Of a DNA stretch of 64,000 nucleotides, positions 1 to 10,335 are shown piece by piece. Position numbers and translations under genes: made by a program. The notes beneath the pieces were generated by a model. The model worked only from the letters and a program-made list of their open reading frames with translations, did no database searches and was not told the origin of the DNA. Position 1 is the first letter of the stretch, and every line of letters begins with the position of its first letter. The stretch is from Aphrocallistes beatrix (taxonomy: Eukaryota > Porifera > Hexactinellida > Sceptrulophora > Aphrocallistidae): NCBI GenBank assembly GCA_963281255.1, contig OY725488.1, positions 10,389,524-10,453,523 of the forward strand, in the 5' to 3' direction.

Positions 1-59
1 AAATGTACAAATACGAACGTACAAAGAGTAAATGCTAAATGATTCTAACTGTGATTCAT

Positions 60-560
60 GACTGTGCCTGAATGGATAACTATGGCAAGCAGATTGGCGA
101 GAAGAACATGTTGTATCTTGCTTTTTCAAAGTAATGATAAACATCGCATATTTAGATATTTTGAAAGTAGTAATTGGTTAAGTTATGAAACTGGAATAAT
201 TGTACATGTGCAATTATCCTGAAAGTGAACTGCTAATGATTCTGATATAATTGTGAAAGTGTATTTTATCTCAATTTGGAAGCTATAACATTGCTCTATT
301 GTTTTTATTATGAACAGGTGGATAGCATATCATTCTGATAGGAATTTAGAAATTGTGCGGGATTGAAATTAAAAGCAGATGTTAGCAACGAAATATCTTT
401 CCATAAAAATGCATTTTGAATGAAGAAAGTTATTTACAAGTAATTCAAACCCTAAGTACAAGCATGCACTTTTATAATTGACATCATATCCAATTATTCT
501 ATTCAATAATGCATGAATTTACTGTAACTAAGCTTCCGAAGCTAAAATATAGGGAATGAG
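60..560. repeat. Intergenic repeat block, copy A
   Basis: Non-coding, AT-rich. Several stretches match 1345-1860 in the same order (for example the AGAAGAACATGT part near 105 and 1372, and AATAATGCATGAATTT near 507 and 1807). A third copy lies at about 7300-8540. It is part of the duplicated flank of the membrane-protein array. Confidence 0.6.
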
Positions 561-599
561 TATGAATATACAGTTTTAATAATAAAATCAAATATTTGT

Positions 600-1150
600 A
601 AGTAAATCACAATTTTCACAGACAAGTCTCCGGAACCCTAAAACCTCTCGACATAATTCAGCTACAAAATCGTAGTCGTATCTAATCCAGAGTTGGAGTC
701 GGGTCGACCTTTCAGAACGTGACCCATCCCAGAATCTGTTAATGAGCTTAAGTCCGACAATATTATAATATTACACAAAAATCGGTTCGTAGCTAGGGAT
801 TATGCATTGTGCCATTCACTAAAACAGCTGTTGGTAGTGAAATATACACACTGTAAGTCTGCATTTCTTGTGGGAGGCTTTCAATTTGAGACAACTTTAA
901 CCTGAACCCTACCCGAAAAACCCGAACCTGATTCTAACAATGATCTAATCTACCAAAGAACATTTCGTATCATCATAGTGTTTCTGAGATGGAAGAGACC
1001 TGTGTGTTGAGAACTGTCTCAGACATTCGCTTTGCTTTCTAAATGTCAGTGTACGTCTGTACAGTCGCTTGTATGCTCGAGTGGTAAATAATTAGTGGAG
1101 TTCCTATCTCACGGATTAGCAGATGACTGTTTGATCTTCAGAGATCCACA
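600..1150. other. Gene-free stretch
   Basis: No coding or RNA gene recognised. The sequence at 600-940 has no match in the neighbouring repeat copies and may be an insertion between copies A and B. No terminal repeats or target duplication were found. Confidence 0.4.
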
Positions 1151-1179
1151 ATAGTGAAATTGTCTAAAGTCAATCATAG

Positions 1180-1860
1180 TAGGCATTTTTCAAGCATACT
1201 TGATCCATGTATATGATATGTTTAATGAGAATTTGACTGCAGTATGGTTGGTAGGCCAAATTACTGATGTACAGAATAGCTGCAGTAAGTTGGAGTGTTG
1301 CATCAAAGGATACGTTCTTATAAAATTTGGCTATCTTTTCAAGCAAGCACTTCGCTAACAAAAATTCACTAGAAGAACATGTGGTATCTTTTCTCAAATT
1401 AATGATGAACAGTGCATAATTTGATGTTTTGAAAGTCATATAATTACTCAAGTTTCCATTCCTGGAGAAAATTGTACATGTGCAACTATATATACTGAAA
1501 GTGAACTGCTAAATGATTCTGTTATAATTGTGACAATGTATTTTATTTCAACTTGAAAGATATAATAACAATGCTCTGTTGTTTCACATTATTATCAAGT
1601 GGATTGCATCATTCTGATAGGAATTTAGAAATTGAAAGAGGATAGAAATTAAAAAGCAGATGTTAGCAACTACGTATCTTTCCATAATAAAAATGCATTT
1701 TGTACCTTTCTGGCATGATTTACTAGTATGAGTGGAGTGAGTAATCAAAATTAAACTCTAAACACTTTCAGAAATGATATCAAATCCAATTATTAGTTTT
1801 TCTATTCAATAATGCATGAATTTAAATGTAACCAAGCTTCTGAGAAAAAACTCTAGCACA
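1180..1860. repeat. Intergenic repeat block, copy B
   Basis: Matches copy A (60-560) and copy C (7300-8540). A 93-codon minus-strand ORF at 1170-1451 lies inside it but shows no recognisable domain. At 1382-1400 this copy shows the uninterrupted form of the site that carries the mariner-like insertion at 7337-8297. Confidence 0.6.
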
Positions 1861-1908
1861 TTTGCAGTGGAAATAGATGATCAACTTAGATGATGCTCTC
1901 TAAATGAA

Positions 1909-2139
1909 TTAAAAATATTTGAAACACAGAGTTAATTCCTTTTGAGAGGCAGAATAACAAAAAATATATCTAATGATTTCCCATTTCTTATGAAGTGCTG
2001 CTTCTGCAAAGTTCCCTAAAACATCAGACTTAGCCTTTTCAATGCATTGACGGTATGATTTGATGAGATGGATTATCGTCTTGATGAAGTAGATATCCCA
2101 AACTATAGACAGCAATATTACAACCACGGAGATTGTAAA
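1909..2139 (-). pseudogene. 5' fragment of multi-pass membrane protein gene
   Basis: Translates to the first membrane segment and first loop of the family seen intact at 8608-9759 (shared ILLSIVWDIYFIKTIIHLIK and NFAEAALHKKWEI). It lacks the usual N-terminal start peptide and everything after the second membrane segment. After KKWEIIRYIF the reading frame leaves the family sequence and soon stops. Upstream, family homology is cut by the hairpin at 2143-2239. This is a dead fragment. The 3' flank AGTTAATTCCTTTTGAGAGG also occurs near 8535. Confidence 0.75.
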
Positions 2140-2142
2140 TAT

Positions 2143-2239
2143 TATATCCCTTTTAATTAATCAATGTGACCCCAGCAGCGCAAGCAAGCTTCGCTTGCTT
2201 GCGCTGCTGGGGTCACATTGATTAATTAAAAGGGATATA
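2143..2239. repeat. Near-perfect 47-bp-arm hairpin
   Basis: The sequence from TATATCCCTTTTAATTAATC to the centre is mirrored by its reverse complement with only a 3-base centre (TTC). The GC-rich core GTGACCCCAGCAGCGCAAG resembles the end of the dispersed repeat at 34350-34810 (GTGACCCCAGGCG..GCGCAAGCAAGCGAAGCGCGC). The hairpin therefore looks like two termini of that repeat joined head to head. It interrupts the membrane-protein fragment at 1909-2139. Confidence 0.85.
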
Positions 2240-2325
2240 ACATCTCTAAATACGTATGTCCTACTGTTATAATCGATATCGCACGAAAAATCTCCAAATT
2301 TGTCAATTTTTAAATTTTGGATGCA

Positions 2326-2995
2326 TAATGAAGATCAGGTGCGTATGTCTTGTTACTACTGATGACAGTGCCGGATTAAGCACGTGGCAGAAGTGGCATA
2401 TTCCACGGGCCCCGCGCTTTCATTTACTTGTGCCTCATGATCTCCAACTGTTCTGGTGAACGATCGTTCTCTCAACTCCAACTCATAAAAAATCAGTTAC
2501 GATCGTGTCTGACTCAGAACAGCCTCACTCTGCTTAGCGTAGAATATGAACTTCTTCGTGACATTGATTTGTCGTCACTTATTCGTGATTTTTCTCTTCT
2601 GAAATCCCGTAAGCATGACTTTTAAATGAATCTAAAGATTGAGATTAGTAACTTTCACACTATAAAATGTTATTACCTTATATTATATATCATAGGCGTA
2701 GCACCCGCCCGGGCCGGTACGCCTCGTCCGGCCATCTGCTAGGCACAATACAAGCTTTTAGTAATAGCATGGTTTGCCCGGACCAGTACTATGGGTCCCG
2801 CGTAAAAATATGCCACGGGCCCCGCGCAACCTTAATCCGGCCCTGACTGATGAACATCACTGAATATATGAAATAGGAGCGGCACTAACTAGTATTTGCA
2901 AAGTAGATAACTATAATTATTCTCCAAACAAGAATCAATTCATAACTGCACGAGTGAACTGATACGAGTTTCGAGCTGCAGGTAATTCTGAATCT
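2326..2995 (+). pseudogene. Fragment of divergent plus-strand membrane-protein paralogue
   Basis: 2326-2365 and 2854-2995 match 13075-13125 and 13600-13730, the plus-strand branch of the membrane-protein family. Shared landmarks are the TTACTACTGATGAACATCACT stretch, interrupted here by a hAT element, and the CATAACTGCACGAGTGAACTG stretch encoding an HNCTSE-like loop motif. Stops and the missing middle show it is dead. Confidence 0.65.
2366..2845 (+). mobile_element. Non-autonomous hAT transposon with transposase C-terminal remnant
   Basis: Termini are CAGTGCCGGATTAAG and, inverted, CAGGGCCGGATTAAG. The element is flanked by a perfect 8-bp duplication ACTGATGA (2358-2365 and 2846-2853), as expected for hAT. 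An ORF at 2428-2625 ends with a peptide (SFSQLQLIKNQLRS..LLSVEYEL) that resembles the C-terminal dimerisation region of hAT/ZMYM1-like transposases. The rest of the transposase is absent. The insertion lies in the plus-strand paralogue pseudogene. Confidence 0.9.
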
Positions 2996-3044
2996 TCTTC
3001 ATTTTGTTATTAAATATATATATTCCTCACGACGAGTTAATGCT

Positions 3045-3364
3045 GCAATCGTTTCAAAACCTTAGTGAAACCCAGAGCTTTTCACAAATGATGAACTCTA
3101 ATGACTCGATTCGTAGAGTCATCTAACTCTTTAGTTAAACCTGAGGACTCGAGTCATGGCTTACAAGTTACCGACATGACCCGAAAACTCGCAAGTCAAT
3201 AAAAATAAAAAATTCCATTTGTGCTATTTATATGTTTAAAACAAGACCCAGTTCATTAACTAAGAATTGCTTACTAAACAAATCAGAATAAGGAAAAGAG
3301 TTAAGCAACAAATTAATTAATACAGAAATAACTAAACATACAAAAGGAAATTACAGTCATACTA
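3045..3364. repeat. 3' flank of membrane-protein gene, repeated
   Basis: Near-identical to 10990-11327, including an imperfect inverted segment GACTCGATTCGTAGAGTC. It is the downstream flank of each minus-strand gene copy, so the duplicated unit extends at least 300 bp past the stop codon. Confidence 0.7.
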
Positions 3365-4490
3365 TCATTGTGGTAGGAGATGTTCAGTCAGATTTGGTGT
3401 GAACCTAGTCTGTACTTTCCCGAAGCGATATTTCAACTTCATCCTCAATATTCCACCGAAAAACAAAGCAAAACATACTATGTAGGGCATACCAATGAAA
3501 ATCCCCCAAAAGAAAATGAGGAGTCCAATAACATTATTGAAGATTTCTTTAGTTAGGCTTAGAGCTTCTATTTGCTGCCGTGTGGTGAGTATTGGTCTGT
3601 AATAAGGTGCTCCGTAGAGGTAATTGAAGAAACAAGGAACATAGTGTAAGACAAGGACGACCAATGAGAAGCAAGTTATCCCTAGCTATCCCAAAACAGG
3701 ACATGATAATTTTGAATTGATAGCAACTAATGATGGCTCTTCTGATCAATCTTCGACTCTTTCTTCTTGCTTGAAACTCTAATGCTCTCCACCTCAATGT
3801 TTTGTACAATCTTCGAGCTTGTTTAACCCAAACACAAAAATAGATGAATGGAACGATGGGTTCGATACAGAAATAAACAATCATTAACTGTGGAATAGAC
3901 CCTGTGATGATCAGGAACACTGCAATCAGACTTGTGACTATGAGTAAGCGTCTGATGTAATGGAATACTTCTGAATGGATATTGTGTAAAGTCTCATTCA
4001 GATACTTCATCAAGCAAATTCCAAAGCAAAGTCCTAGAGGAACATGACAAATGGAGACCAAAATAGAATTGATTGGATTTTCATAGATCAAAACCAGATA
4101 TAAATATCTTGAATGTGTCATGTCACTCGTGCAGTTATCAATCGCGACTCTGTTCGGGGAATAAATGTGATTGTATGAATATGGTGAATTAGCCAATGCA
4201 AAACTAAAACCAATGAGTGACACAGCACCGAATTATGTGATGTTAATTATTAATAAGAAAATATATTTAATGATTTCCCATTTCTTATGAAGTGCTGCTT
4301 CTGCAAAGTTCCCAAAAGCATCAGACTTTGCCTTTTCAATGCATTCACGGTATGATTTGATGAGATGGATTATCGTCTTGATGAAGTAGATATCCCAAAC
4401 TATAGACAGCAATATTATAATCACGGAGATTATTAATATTATTAAGTATTGAAGAAATGGAAATATTTGAAAAATATAGCTTAAAAACAT
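3365..4490 (-). pseudogene. Broken multi-pass membrane protein gene
   Basis: This is a full-length copy of the family at 8608-9759 and 11328-12482, carrying two lesions. Reading from 4490 the first 85 codons are intact, then ACA-GAA is replaced by ACA-TAA at about 4235 and stops the frame in membrane segment 2. The frame continues intact to about 3690. There a deletion of several dozen bases removes part of the sixth membrane segment (between GAGAAGCAAGTT and CTATCCCAAAACAGG on the plus strand) and shifts the C-terminal 90 codons into another frame. The C-terminus LTEHLLPQ is preserved. Sequence is otherwise close to the intact paralogues, so inactivation looks recent. Confidence 0.85.
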
Positions 4491-4530
4491 AATTGTAGGA
4501 ACTGCTATTTTACGATATTCTATCCTTCAC

Positions 4531-4541
4531 ATGTATTTATA
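4531..4541 (-). promoter_or_regulatory. TATA-like element of pseudogene copy
   Basis: The reverse strand reads ATATAAATACATGTGAAGGA about 45 bp before the ATG. The block is conserved upstream of all full-length minus-strand members of the family. Confidence 0.5.
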
Positions 4542-4544
4542 TGT

Positions 4545-5560
4545 TAGCTTCAATGATGTCAGTTCATTTTGCCTGCAGAGCTTTATCCAAATATTTCTGC
4601 CGCCAGTCCATCAATTTGATGACGAATCCAGCCAAACATCAACTTAAAATTGCTGGCAGTCATGAAAACGTGTATGGTGCAAAAGAGATTGCACAGAAAT
4701 TCTAATTTAAAGAAAAATGTCACAAGTTTTTACACATCAGTGAGTGAAAACGCTGTAGCATTTTGAATTACCCAAAGCTGTTTAATAATAGAAAATAGAG
4801 GTGGAAGCAAACTGAAGGTGATACAGTAAAAATTTGAAGTTGTGGCCTACTTTGCACATTTGTTTACATTTGTTTACAATATATACATAAAGTAAACAAA
4901 TTACAAAATTAGGCTAGAGACTATCTTCAAACGATTGACATAGGGTTTTAGGAGTGTAGAATTCGAAGATTATATTTCAGATCCATATGAAAAATTATTG
5001 GAAAACCTTTGTTTACAATATTAATATAAATTAAACAAATTCCCAAAATAGGCTAGGTTGAGTAACTCCAGGCGCCCGCAGGGCGACTCTGCGGACACGC
5101 AGTGTCAGCAAGCCGCGCAGCACAAGTAAGCGCACTTGTCATATTTTAAATATAAATAATCAATCTATAAGGAAGCTTTTTTAAAGTAAAATTTATTCTT
5201 TTCGGATTCTATATTAAATAATAACCATCGAATGCTGAACTTATTCCATCTAAGCAGATACAACGGTACACGTAATTGAGAGATGAACTGTACCAGTAAT
5301 CCAAAAATTGACGATTTCTAGGTAGATATTCAAGCTAATTACTAAAGAATATTCTACAAATATTTAACAGTTACAGTTAACCATCAAAAACTAACATGAA
5401 ACACAGTTGCATTTTATTACATTGAAAATATAAATACCTTTTAGACTAAAAATGACTAGATTGCAGAAATTTTGAATTAGCTAGGTTTCATTATTAATAT
5501 TTATTCATATCAAAGCCCAAATAAATAAGATCAAAATTCATTTTTTAAGAAATCTCCATT
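4545..5560. other. Gene-free duplicated flank
   Basis: 4545-4800 repeats at 6310-6560 and in part at 9810-9930 and 12530-12640, as the 5' flank of each gene copy. 5046-5150 carries a GC-rich fragment of the dispersed repeat seen at 34690-34800. 5160-5300 repeats at 6715-6870. No gene seen. Confidence 0.5.
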
Positions 5561-5565
5561 ATTCA

Positions 5566-5785
5566 AAATTTAATTTTGATACCAGCTAAAGGTTTCGAGT
5601 TGCAGTTAATTCTGAATCTAAGCAATCTACAACAACTTGCTTTGGACAGATTAGATTGTGTACTTGTAATATTCCGAATTTGTTCAATGAAATTTGTTCA
5701 TGAAACTTGCAACGACATCAACTCGAATCCATTTCCATACCTCAGACATCTACTCTTTACCACAGGTCTCATAGCAGTTGTTCTG
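5566..5785 (+). pseudogene. Fragment of plus-strand membrane-protein paralogue
   Basis: Translates to IPAKGFELQLILNLSNLQQL and onward through the third and fourth membrane segments, nearly identical to 13697-13905. It stops being homologous at about 5785, where it joins the opposite-strand gene of the same family (see 5698-6261). Confidence 0.75.
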
Positions 5786-6261
5786 CAAATTCCAAGACAA
5801 AGTCCTAGAGGAACATTACAAATGGAGACCAAAATGGAATCGATTGGATTTTCATAGAATAAAACAAGACAGAAATATCTTGAATGTGCCATTTCACTCG
5901 TGCAGTTATCAATCGTGATTCTGTTCGGGGAATAAATGTGACTGTATGATGATGGTGAATTACCCAATCCAAAACTGAATGAGGCGAGTGACATAATTCC
6001 GAATTCTGTGATGTTAATTATCAATAAAAAGGAATATTTAATGATTTCCCATTTCTTATGAAGTGCTGCTTCTGCAAAGTTCCCTAAAGCATCAGACTTT
6101 GCCTTTTCAATGCATTCACGGTATGATTTGATGAGATGGATTATCGTCTTGATGAAGTAGATATCCCAAACTATAGACAGCAATATTACAACCACGGAGA
6201 TTATTAATATTATTAAATATTGAAGAAATGAAAATATCTGGAAAATATGGTTAGAAAACAT
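5698..6261 (-). pseudogene. Chimeric 5' half of multi-pass membrane protein gene
   Basis: Residues 1 to about 157 follow the intact family (start MFSNHIFQIFSFLQYLI, membrane segments 1-3, loop with NCTSEM). At about 5785-5795 the ORF crosses into the antisense of the plus-strand paralogue and gains about 30 unrelated residues before a stop. The 3' half of the gene is missing. The junction joins two inverted paralogues, which suggests a recombination or inversion between them. The 187-residue ORF could still be translated, but with three membrane segments it is unlikely to work as a receptor. Confidence 0.7.
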
Positions 6262-6302
6262 AATTGATAGAACTGCTATTTTACGATATTCTCCTTCACA
6301 TG

Positions 6303-6310
6303 TATTTATA
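6303..6310 (-). promoter_or_regulatory. TATA box upstream of chimeric copy
   Basis: The reverse strand reads TATAAATACATGTGAAGGA about 45 bp before the ATG at 6261. The same block precedes the paralogues at 4490, 9759 and 12482, where the intact genes have CATAAATA. Confidence 0.55.
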
Positions 6311-6499
6311 CGTTAGTTTCAATGATGTCAGCTCATTTTGCTTGCAGTGCTTTATCCAAATATTTTTGCCGTCAGTACATCAATTTGATAACGAATCCAG
6401 CCAATTATCAACTTAAATTGCTGGCAGTTATGAAAACGTGTATGATGCAATAGAGATTGCACAGAAATTCCAATTTAAAGAAAAATGGCACAAGTTTTT

Positions 6500-7300
6500 A
6501 CACATCAGCGAGTGAAAATGCTGTAGCATTTTGAATTACCCAAAGCTGTCTAATAATTGAAAATATAGCAGTCGACGAGGTGGAAGCAAACTGAAAGTGA
6601 TACGGTGAAAATTTGAAGTTGTCATATTCGTATAAATGTTCTGAAAAAAGTGGTACGCAAATTCTTCCTACTCAGTACAAGCAAGCGTTCTTCTAACAAT
6701 TGTAAAATCCAATCATAGGTTTAGTATAAATAATTGATCTATAAGGAAACCTTTTTAAAGTAAATTTATTCCTTTCTGTTCCATATTAAATAGTAACCTA
6801 CAAATGGTGAATTTGTTCCATCTAAGCAGATACAGCCGCACACGTAATTGAGAGAGATGAACTGTACCTAAGTATAAGACTATTCTAACTGTTCCAGTAT
6901 ATACACTGACTGGACAAAGGTACTCCAAAATTATCATACAAATAGTTATACTAGTAATACAAAGCTATTTAGTTAGTCAATGGAATTTAATTTGTGAGAG
7001 TTAAGCTTTATTTAACTTCCTATTCAAATTTTCCACCTTCAAATGCTCACTTTATATTATTTGCACTCGATTACTCCCATAAGGTTAACCATTTTCAAAC
7101 TGTGCCACCTCATACCACCAATGTCATCATATACAATGGTGATAACTCGTGAGATGTGGCATAGGGTAGCAAATGCTGAAAATACTTCATCTTGAAGGAG
7201 AGTAATTAGGTTGAAAGCTTACTTTACAAATGTTGACCATCTTCTCAAGCACTTATAAATTTGATTAACATGTTATTTACTATATTTGGATGACTACCTT
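6500..7300. other. Gene-free duplicated flank
   Basis: 6500-6870 matches 4720-5300. 7040-7300 is the start of intergenic repeat copy C. No gene seen. Confidence 0.4.
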
Positions 7301-7336
7301 CGCAAACAAAAATTCACTAGAAGAGCATGTGGTATA

Positions 7337-8297
7337 CAGGGTGGTCCAAAATAGAATGTACCCGATCACGTTTTACCTGCCTAAACTCCATTTCTTGCAC
7401 TAACCAAAAAGCCTTTTTAAAATGTCAGATACATCCCCTATGTTCAAGAAAAACACAAATGGACCATCGGGATGAGAACATTCTGTGCGGTATGGTACAT
7501 AGAGTGCCAGCTTCGGGCAAACGCGATGAATTCCGAACAAAATATAAAACTGACAAAACACCCTATAAATTCCTTGATTATTGTGTAAAACATCTTCTCG
7601 GGCTCTCAGAAGCTGCACCTTGTGGCAAACAGGCCCCTGCACTCCAAGATGTGCGGCGTGTACCTTATAATAGAGGGAACACCGACTCTTTCTACTTCGA
7701 GGAAAATGGGAAGGCAATAACAAACAACACAGTGGGTGGTACATCGCTGTATAAGAGCTGTTCTGGCAGGAGCTCCGGACTTAGTATCCAGAGCTACACA
7801 AGAGGATGTGGTTTCAACAAGATGGGGCGACCCCCACACTGCCAAAGCCTCCCTTGATTGGCTCAAGTGTCTCATTTCAAAAGTCACGTCGTCAGCAGGG
7901 AGACGTCCATTGGGTGGCCCCCTAACTCTCCCGACCTTAGCCCCCTCAGACTTCTTTCAATGGGGTTATTTGAAAGACAAGATTCATAAGAACAAGCCTC
8001 GAACACTTGAGCAGCTGAAGATGAATATTATGCAATAAATCAAGGTGATAAGCAAAGATGTTCTGAAGTCAGTTTTCCAGAATTTCGTGTTGCGACCAAA
8101 AATGTCCAAGAACAGAATGGTGGCCACATCGAGCACCCCCTCTAAAGCCGTAGGAGTTCAAGCTATAGACCTGATATTCACAGGATATGTTTACAATTAA
8201 GTTACTATCTTAAGTTTATAATCACATTGCTTTGAGATAAATATTACCTAAACAGTGAGGGGACGATTTTGGGTATAATCGATTTTGGATCACCCGG
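7337..8297 (+). mobile_element. Degenerate mariner/Tc1-type transposon
   Basis: Inverted ends CAGGGTGGTCCAAAAT and CCGGGTGATCCAAAAT lie next to TA on both sides (7335-7336 and 8298-8299). The interior is a decayed transposase. At 7800-8030 it reads, across frames, like the end of a mariner-like DDE domain: a WGDPHTAKASLDWL segment (from the usual DGATPHTA), then LAPSDFFQWGYLKDKI and KPRTLEQLKMNI. Several frame changes and stops make it dead. The paralogous site at about 1385 is uninterrupted. Confidence 0.85.
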
Positions 8298-8607
8298 TAT
8301 TTCCTCAAAATAATGATGAACAGTGCATACTTTGAGGTTTTGAAAGTCATATAATTACTCAAGTTTCCATTCCAGGAGAAAATTGTACATATGAAACTAT
8401 ACTGAAAGTGAACTGATAAATGATTCTGTTATAATTGTGACAGCGTATTTCATTCCAACTTGAAAGATATAATAACAATGCTCTGTGGTTTCACATTATG
8501 ATCCAGTGAATTGGATCATTCTGATAAGAATTGTTAATTCCTTTTGAGAGGCTAGAATAATATATACAAATTAAATAGATATACAAAAGGAAAGTACAGT
8601 CATACTA

Positions 8608-9759
8608 TCATTGTGGTAGGAGATGTTCAGTCAGATTTGGTCTGAATCGAGTCTGTACTTTCCCGAAGCGATATTTCAACTTCATCCTCAATATTCCACC
8701 GAAAAACAAAGCAGAACCTACTATGTAATGCATGTCAATGAAAATCGATGCAAATAACCTGAAAAGTGCAGCAAGATTAAATTTGATTTCTTGAGTCAGA
8801 CTAAGAGCTTCTAACTGCTGCTGTGTGGTGAGTATTGGTTTGTAATAAGGTGCTCCGTAGAGGTAATTGAAGAAGCAAGGACCATAGTGTAAGATGAGAG
8901 CGACCAATGAGAAGCAAATTTGGAGGAAATTACTAAAAATTGCATAAAGAATTCCTATCCCAAAACAGGACATGAGAATTTTGAATTGATAGCAACTAAT
9001 GATGGCTCTTCTGATCAATCTTCGACTCTTTCTTCTTGCTTGAAACTCTAATACTCTCCACCTCAATGTCTTGTTCAACATTCGAGCTTGTTTAACCCAA
9101 ACACCAAAATAGATGAATAGAACGATGGGTTCGATACAGAAATGAACAATCATTAACTGTGGAATAGATCCTGTGATGATCAGGAACACTGAAATCAGAC
9201 TTGTGACTATGAGTAAGCGTCTGATGTAATGGAATACTTCTGAATGGATATTGTGTAAAGTCTCATTCAGATACTTCATCAAGCAAATTCCAAGACAAAG
9301 TCCTAGAGGAACATTACAAATGGAGACCAAAATAGAATCGATTGGATTTTCATAGACTAAAACAAGATAGAAATATCTTGAATGTGTCATGTCACTCGTA
9401 CAGTTATCAATCGTGATTCTGTTCGGGGAATAAATGTGACTGTTTGAAGATGGTGAATTAGCCAATCCAAAACTGAATGCAATGATTGACATAATTCCGA
9501 ATTCTGTGATATTAATTATCAATAAAAAGGAATATTTAATGATTTCCCATTTCTTATGAAGTGCTGCTTCTGCAAAGTTCCCTAAAGCATCAGACTTTGA
9601 CTTTTCAATGCATTCACGGTATGATTTGATGAGATGGATTATTGTCTTGATGAAGTAGATATCCCAAACTATAGACAGCAATATTACAACTACGGAGATC
9701 GTTAATATTATTAAATATTGAAGAAATGAAAATATCTGGAAAATATGGTTAGAAAACAT
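8608..9759 (-). CDS. Orphan multi-pass (about 7 TM) membrane protein
   Basis: Intact 383-codon single-exon gene. Hydrophobic segments lie at about 11-45, 74-100, 131-164, 182-207, 209-224, 258-300 and 328-358. A polar loop at 101-130 holds NCTSD with a possible N-glycosylation site. A basic stretch ARRKSRRLIRR (241-251) lies between the fifth and sixth segments and is probably cytoplasmic. The layout suggests a 7TM receptor, but no DRY, NPxxY or other family motif is visible, so the family is unassigned. Start chosen because paralogues share MFSNHIFQIF. It differs from the copy at 11328-12482 mainly in three short clusters (residues 148-158, 269-281 and 325-348). A TATA-like CATAAATA lies 45 bp upstream. 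Confidence 0.8.
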   Translation of the reverse strand: MFSNHIFQIFSFLQYLIILTISVVVILLSIVWDIYFIKTIIHLIKSYRECIEKSKSDALGNFAEAALHKKWEIIKYSFLLIINITEFGIMSIIAFSFGLANSPSSNSHIYSPNRITIDNCTSDMTHSRYFYLVLVYENPIDSILVSICNVPLGLCLGICLMKYLNETLHNIHSEVFHYIRRLLIVTSLISVFLIITGSIPQLMIVHFCIEPIVLFIYFGVWVKQARMLNKTLRWRVLEFQARRKSRRLIRRAIISCYQFKILMSCFGIGILYAIFSNFLQICFSLVALILHYGPCFFNYLYGAPYYKPILTTQQQLEALSLTQEIKFNLAALFRLFASIFIDMHYIVGSALFFGGILRMKLKYRFGKVQTRFRPNLTEHLLPQ

Positions 9760-9800
9760 TATGAATAGAACTGCTATTTTACGATATTCTATCCTTCACA

Positions 9801-9810
9801 TGTATTTATG
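9801..9810 (-). promoter_or_regulatory. TATA-like element
   Basis: The reverse strand reads CATAAATACATGTGAAGGAT, about 45 bp upstream of the ATG at 9759. The block is conserved in the 5' flanks of the family. Confidence 0.45.
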
Positions 9811-10139
9811 CGTTAGTTTCAATGATGTCAGCTCATTTTGCTTTGTAGAGCTTTATCCAAATATCTTTGCCGTAAGTCCAACAATTTGATAACGAATCCA
9901 GCCAATCCGCAACTTTAAATTGTTTACAGTAAGATCTAACTCATTTTAAACGAATTCTCCATTATTCAAAATTTAATAGAAATTGCTACAGAAAAATGGA
10001 AGATGATGTATAACAAATAATTTTCTATATTAATTCAAGAATTTAAATGCTTAGAAGCTTAAATTACACAAAAGAATTCCAGTACAGTACATGGATATTC
10101 ACACATGGATGTCATGGATAGCATATGATTCACATAAAT

Positions 10140-10335
10140 TGTAGAATAGTCCATGATATGACTGATAAGGAACAATATGTAAGATAAGATTTACGTATCA
10201 CTACGTGTAATCATTTTGGTTGAATATATTACTATGAGATCAGTTATTTCACGTCCTCTGCTCTTGTCCTCATTCTGGGATTTCCACTTCGACAAAGTAG
10301 ATTATGCTTCAAGAATGAGATGATCAGGTACGTCT
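10140..10335 (+). pseudogene. N-terminal fragment of plus-strand paralogue
   Basis: 9960-10335 is a near copy of 12660-13095. It translates in part to TMRSVISRPLLLSSFWDFHF, which parallels the first membrane segment of the family (VVILLSIVWDIYF). At about 10336 homology ends abruptly at a kinase gene fragment. It stands head-to-head with the intact gene ending upstream at 9759. Confidence 0.6.

Noticed and set aside
1170..1451. 93-codon minus-strand ORF
   Set aside because: Lies in a repeated intergenic block; the other copies do not keep the frame and no domain is visible.
7400..7887. Minus-strand ORFs of 93-114 codons
   Set aside because: Antisense shadows of the mariner-like transposase remnant.
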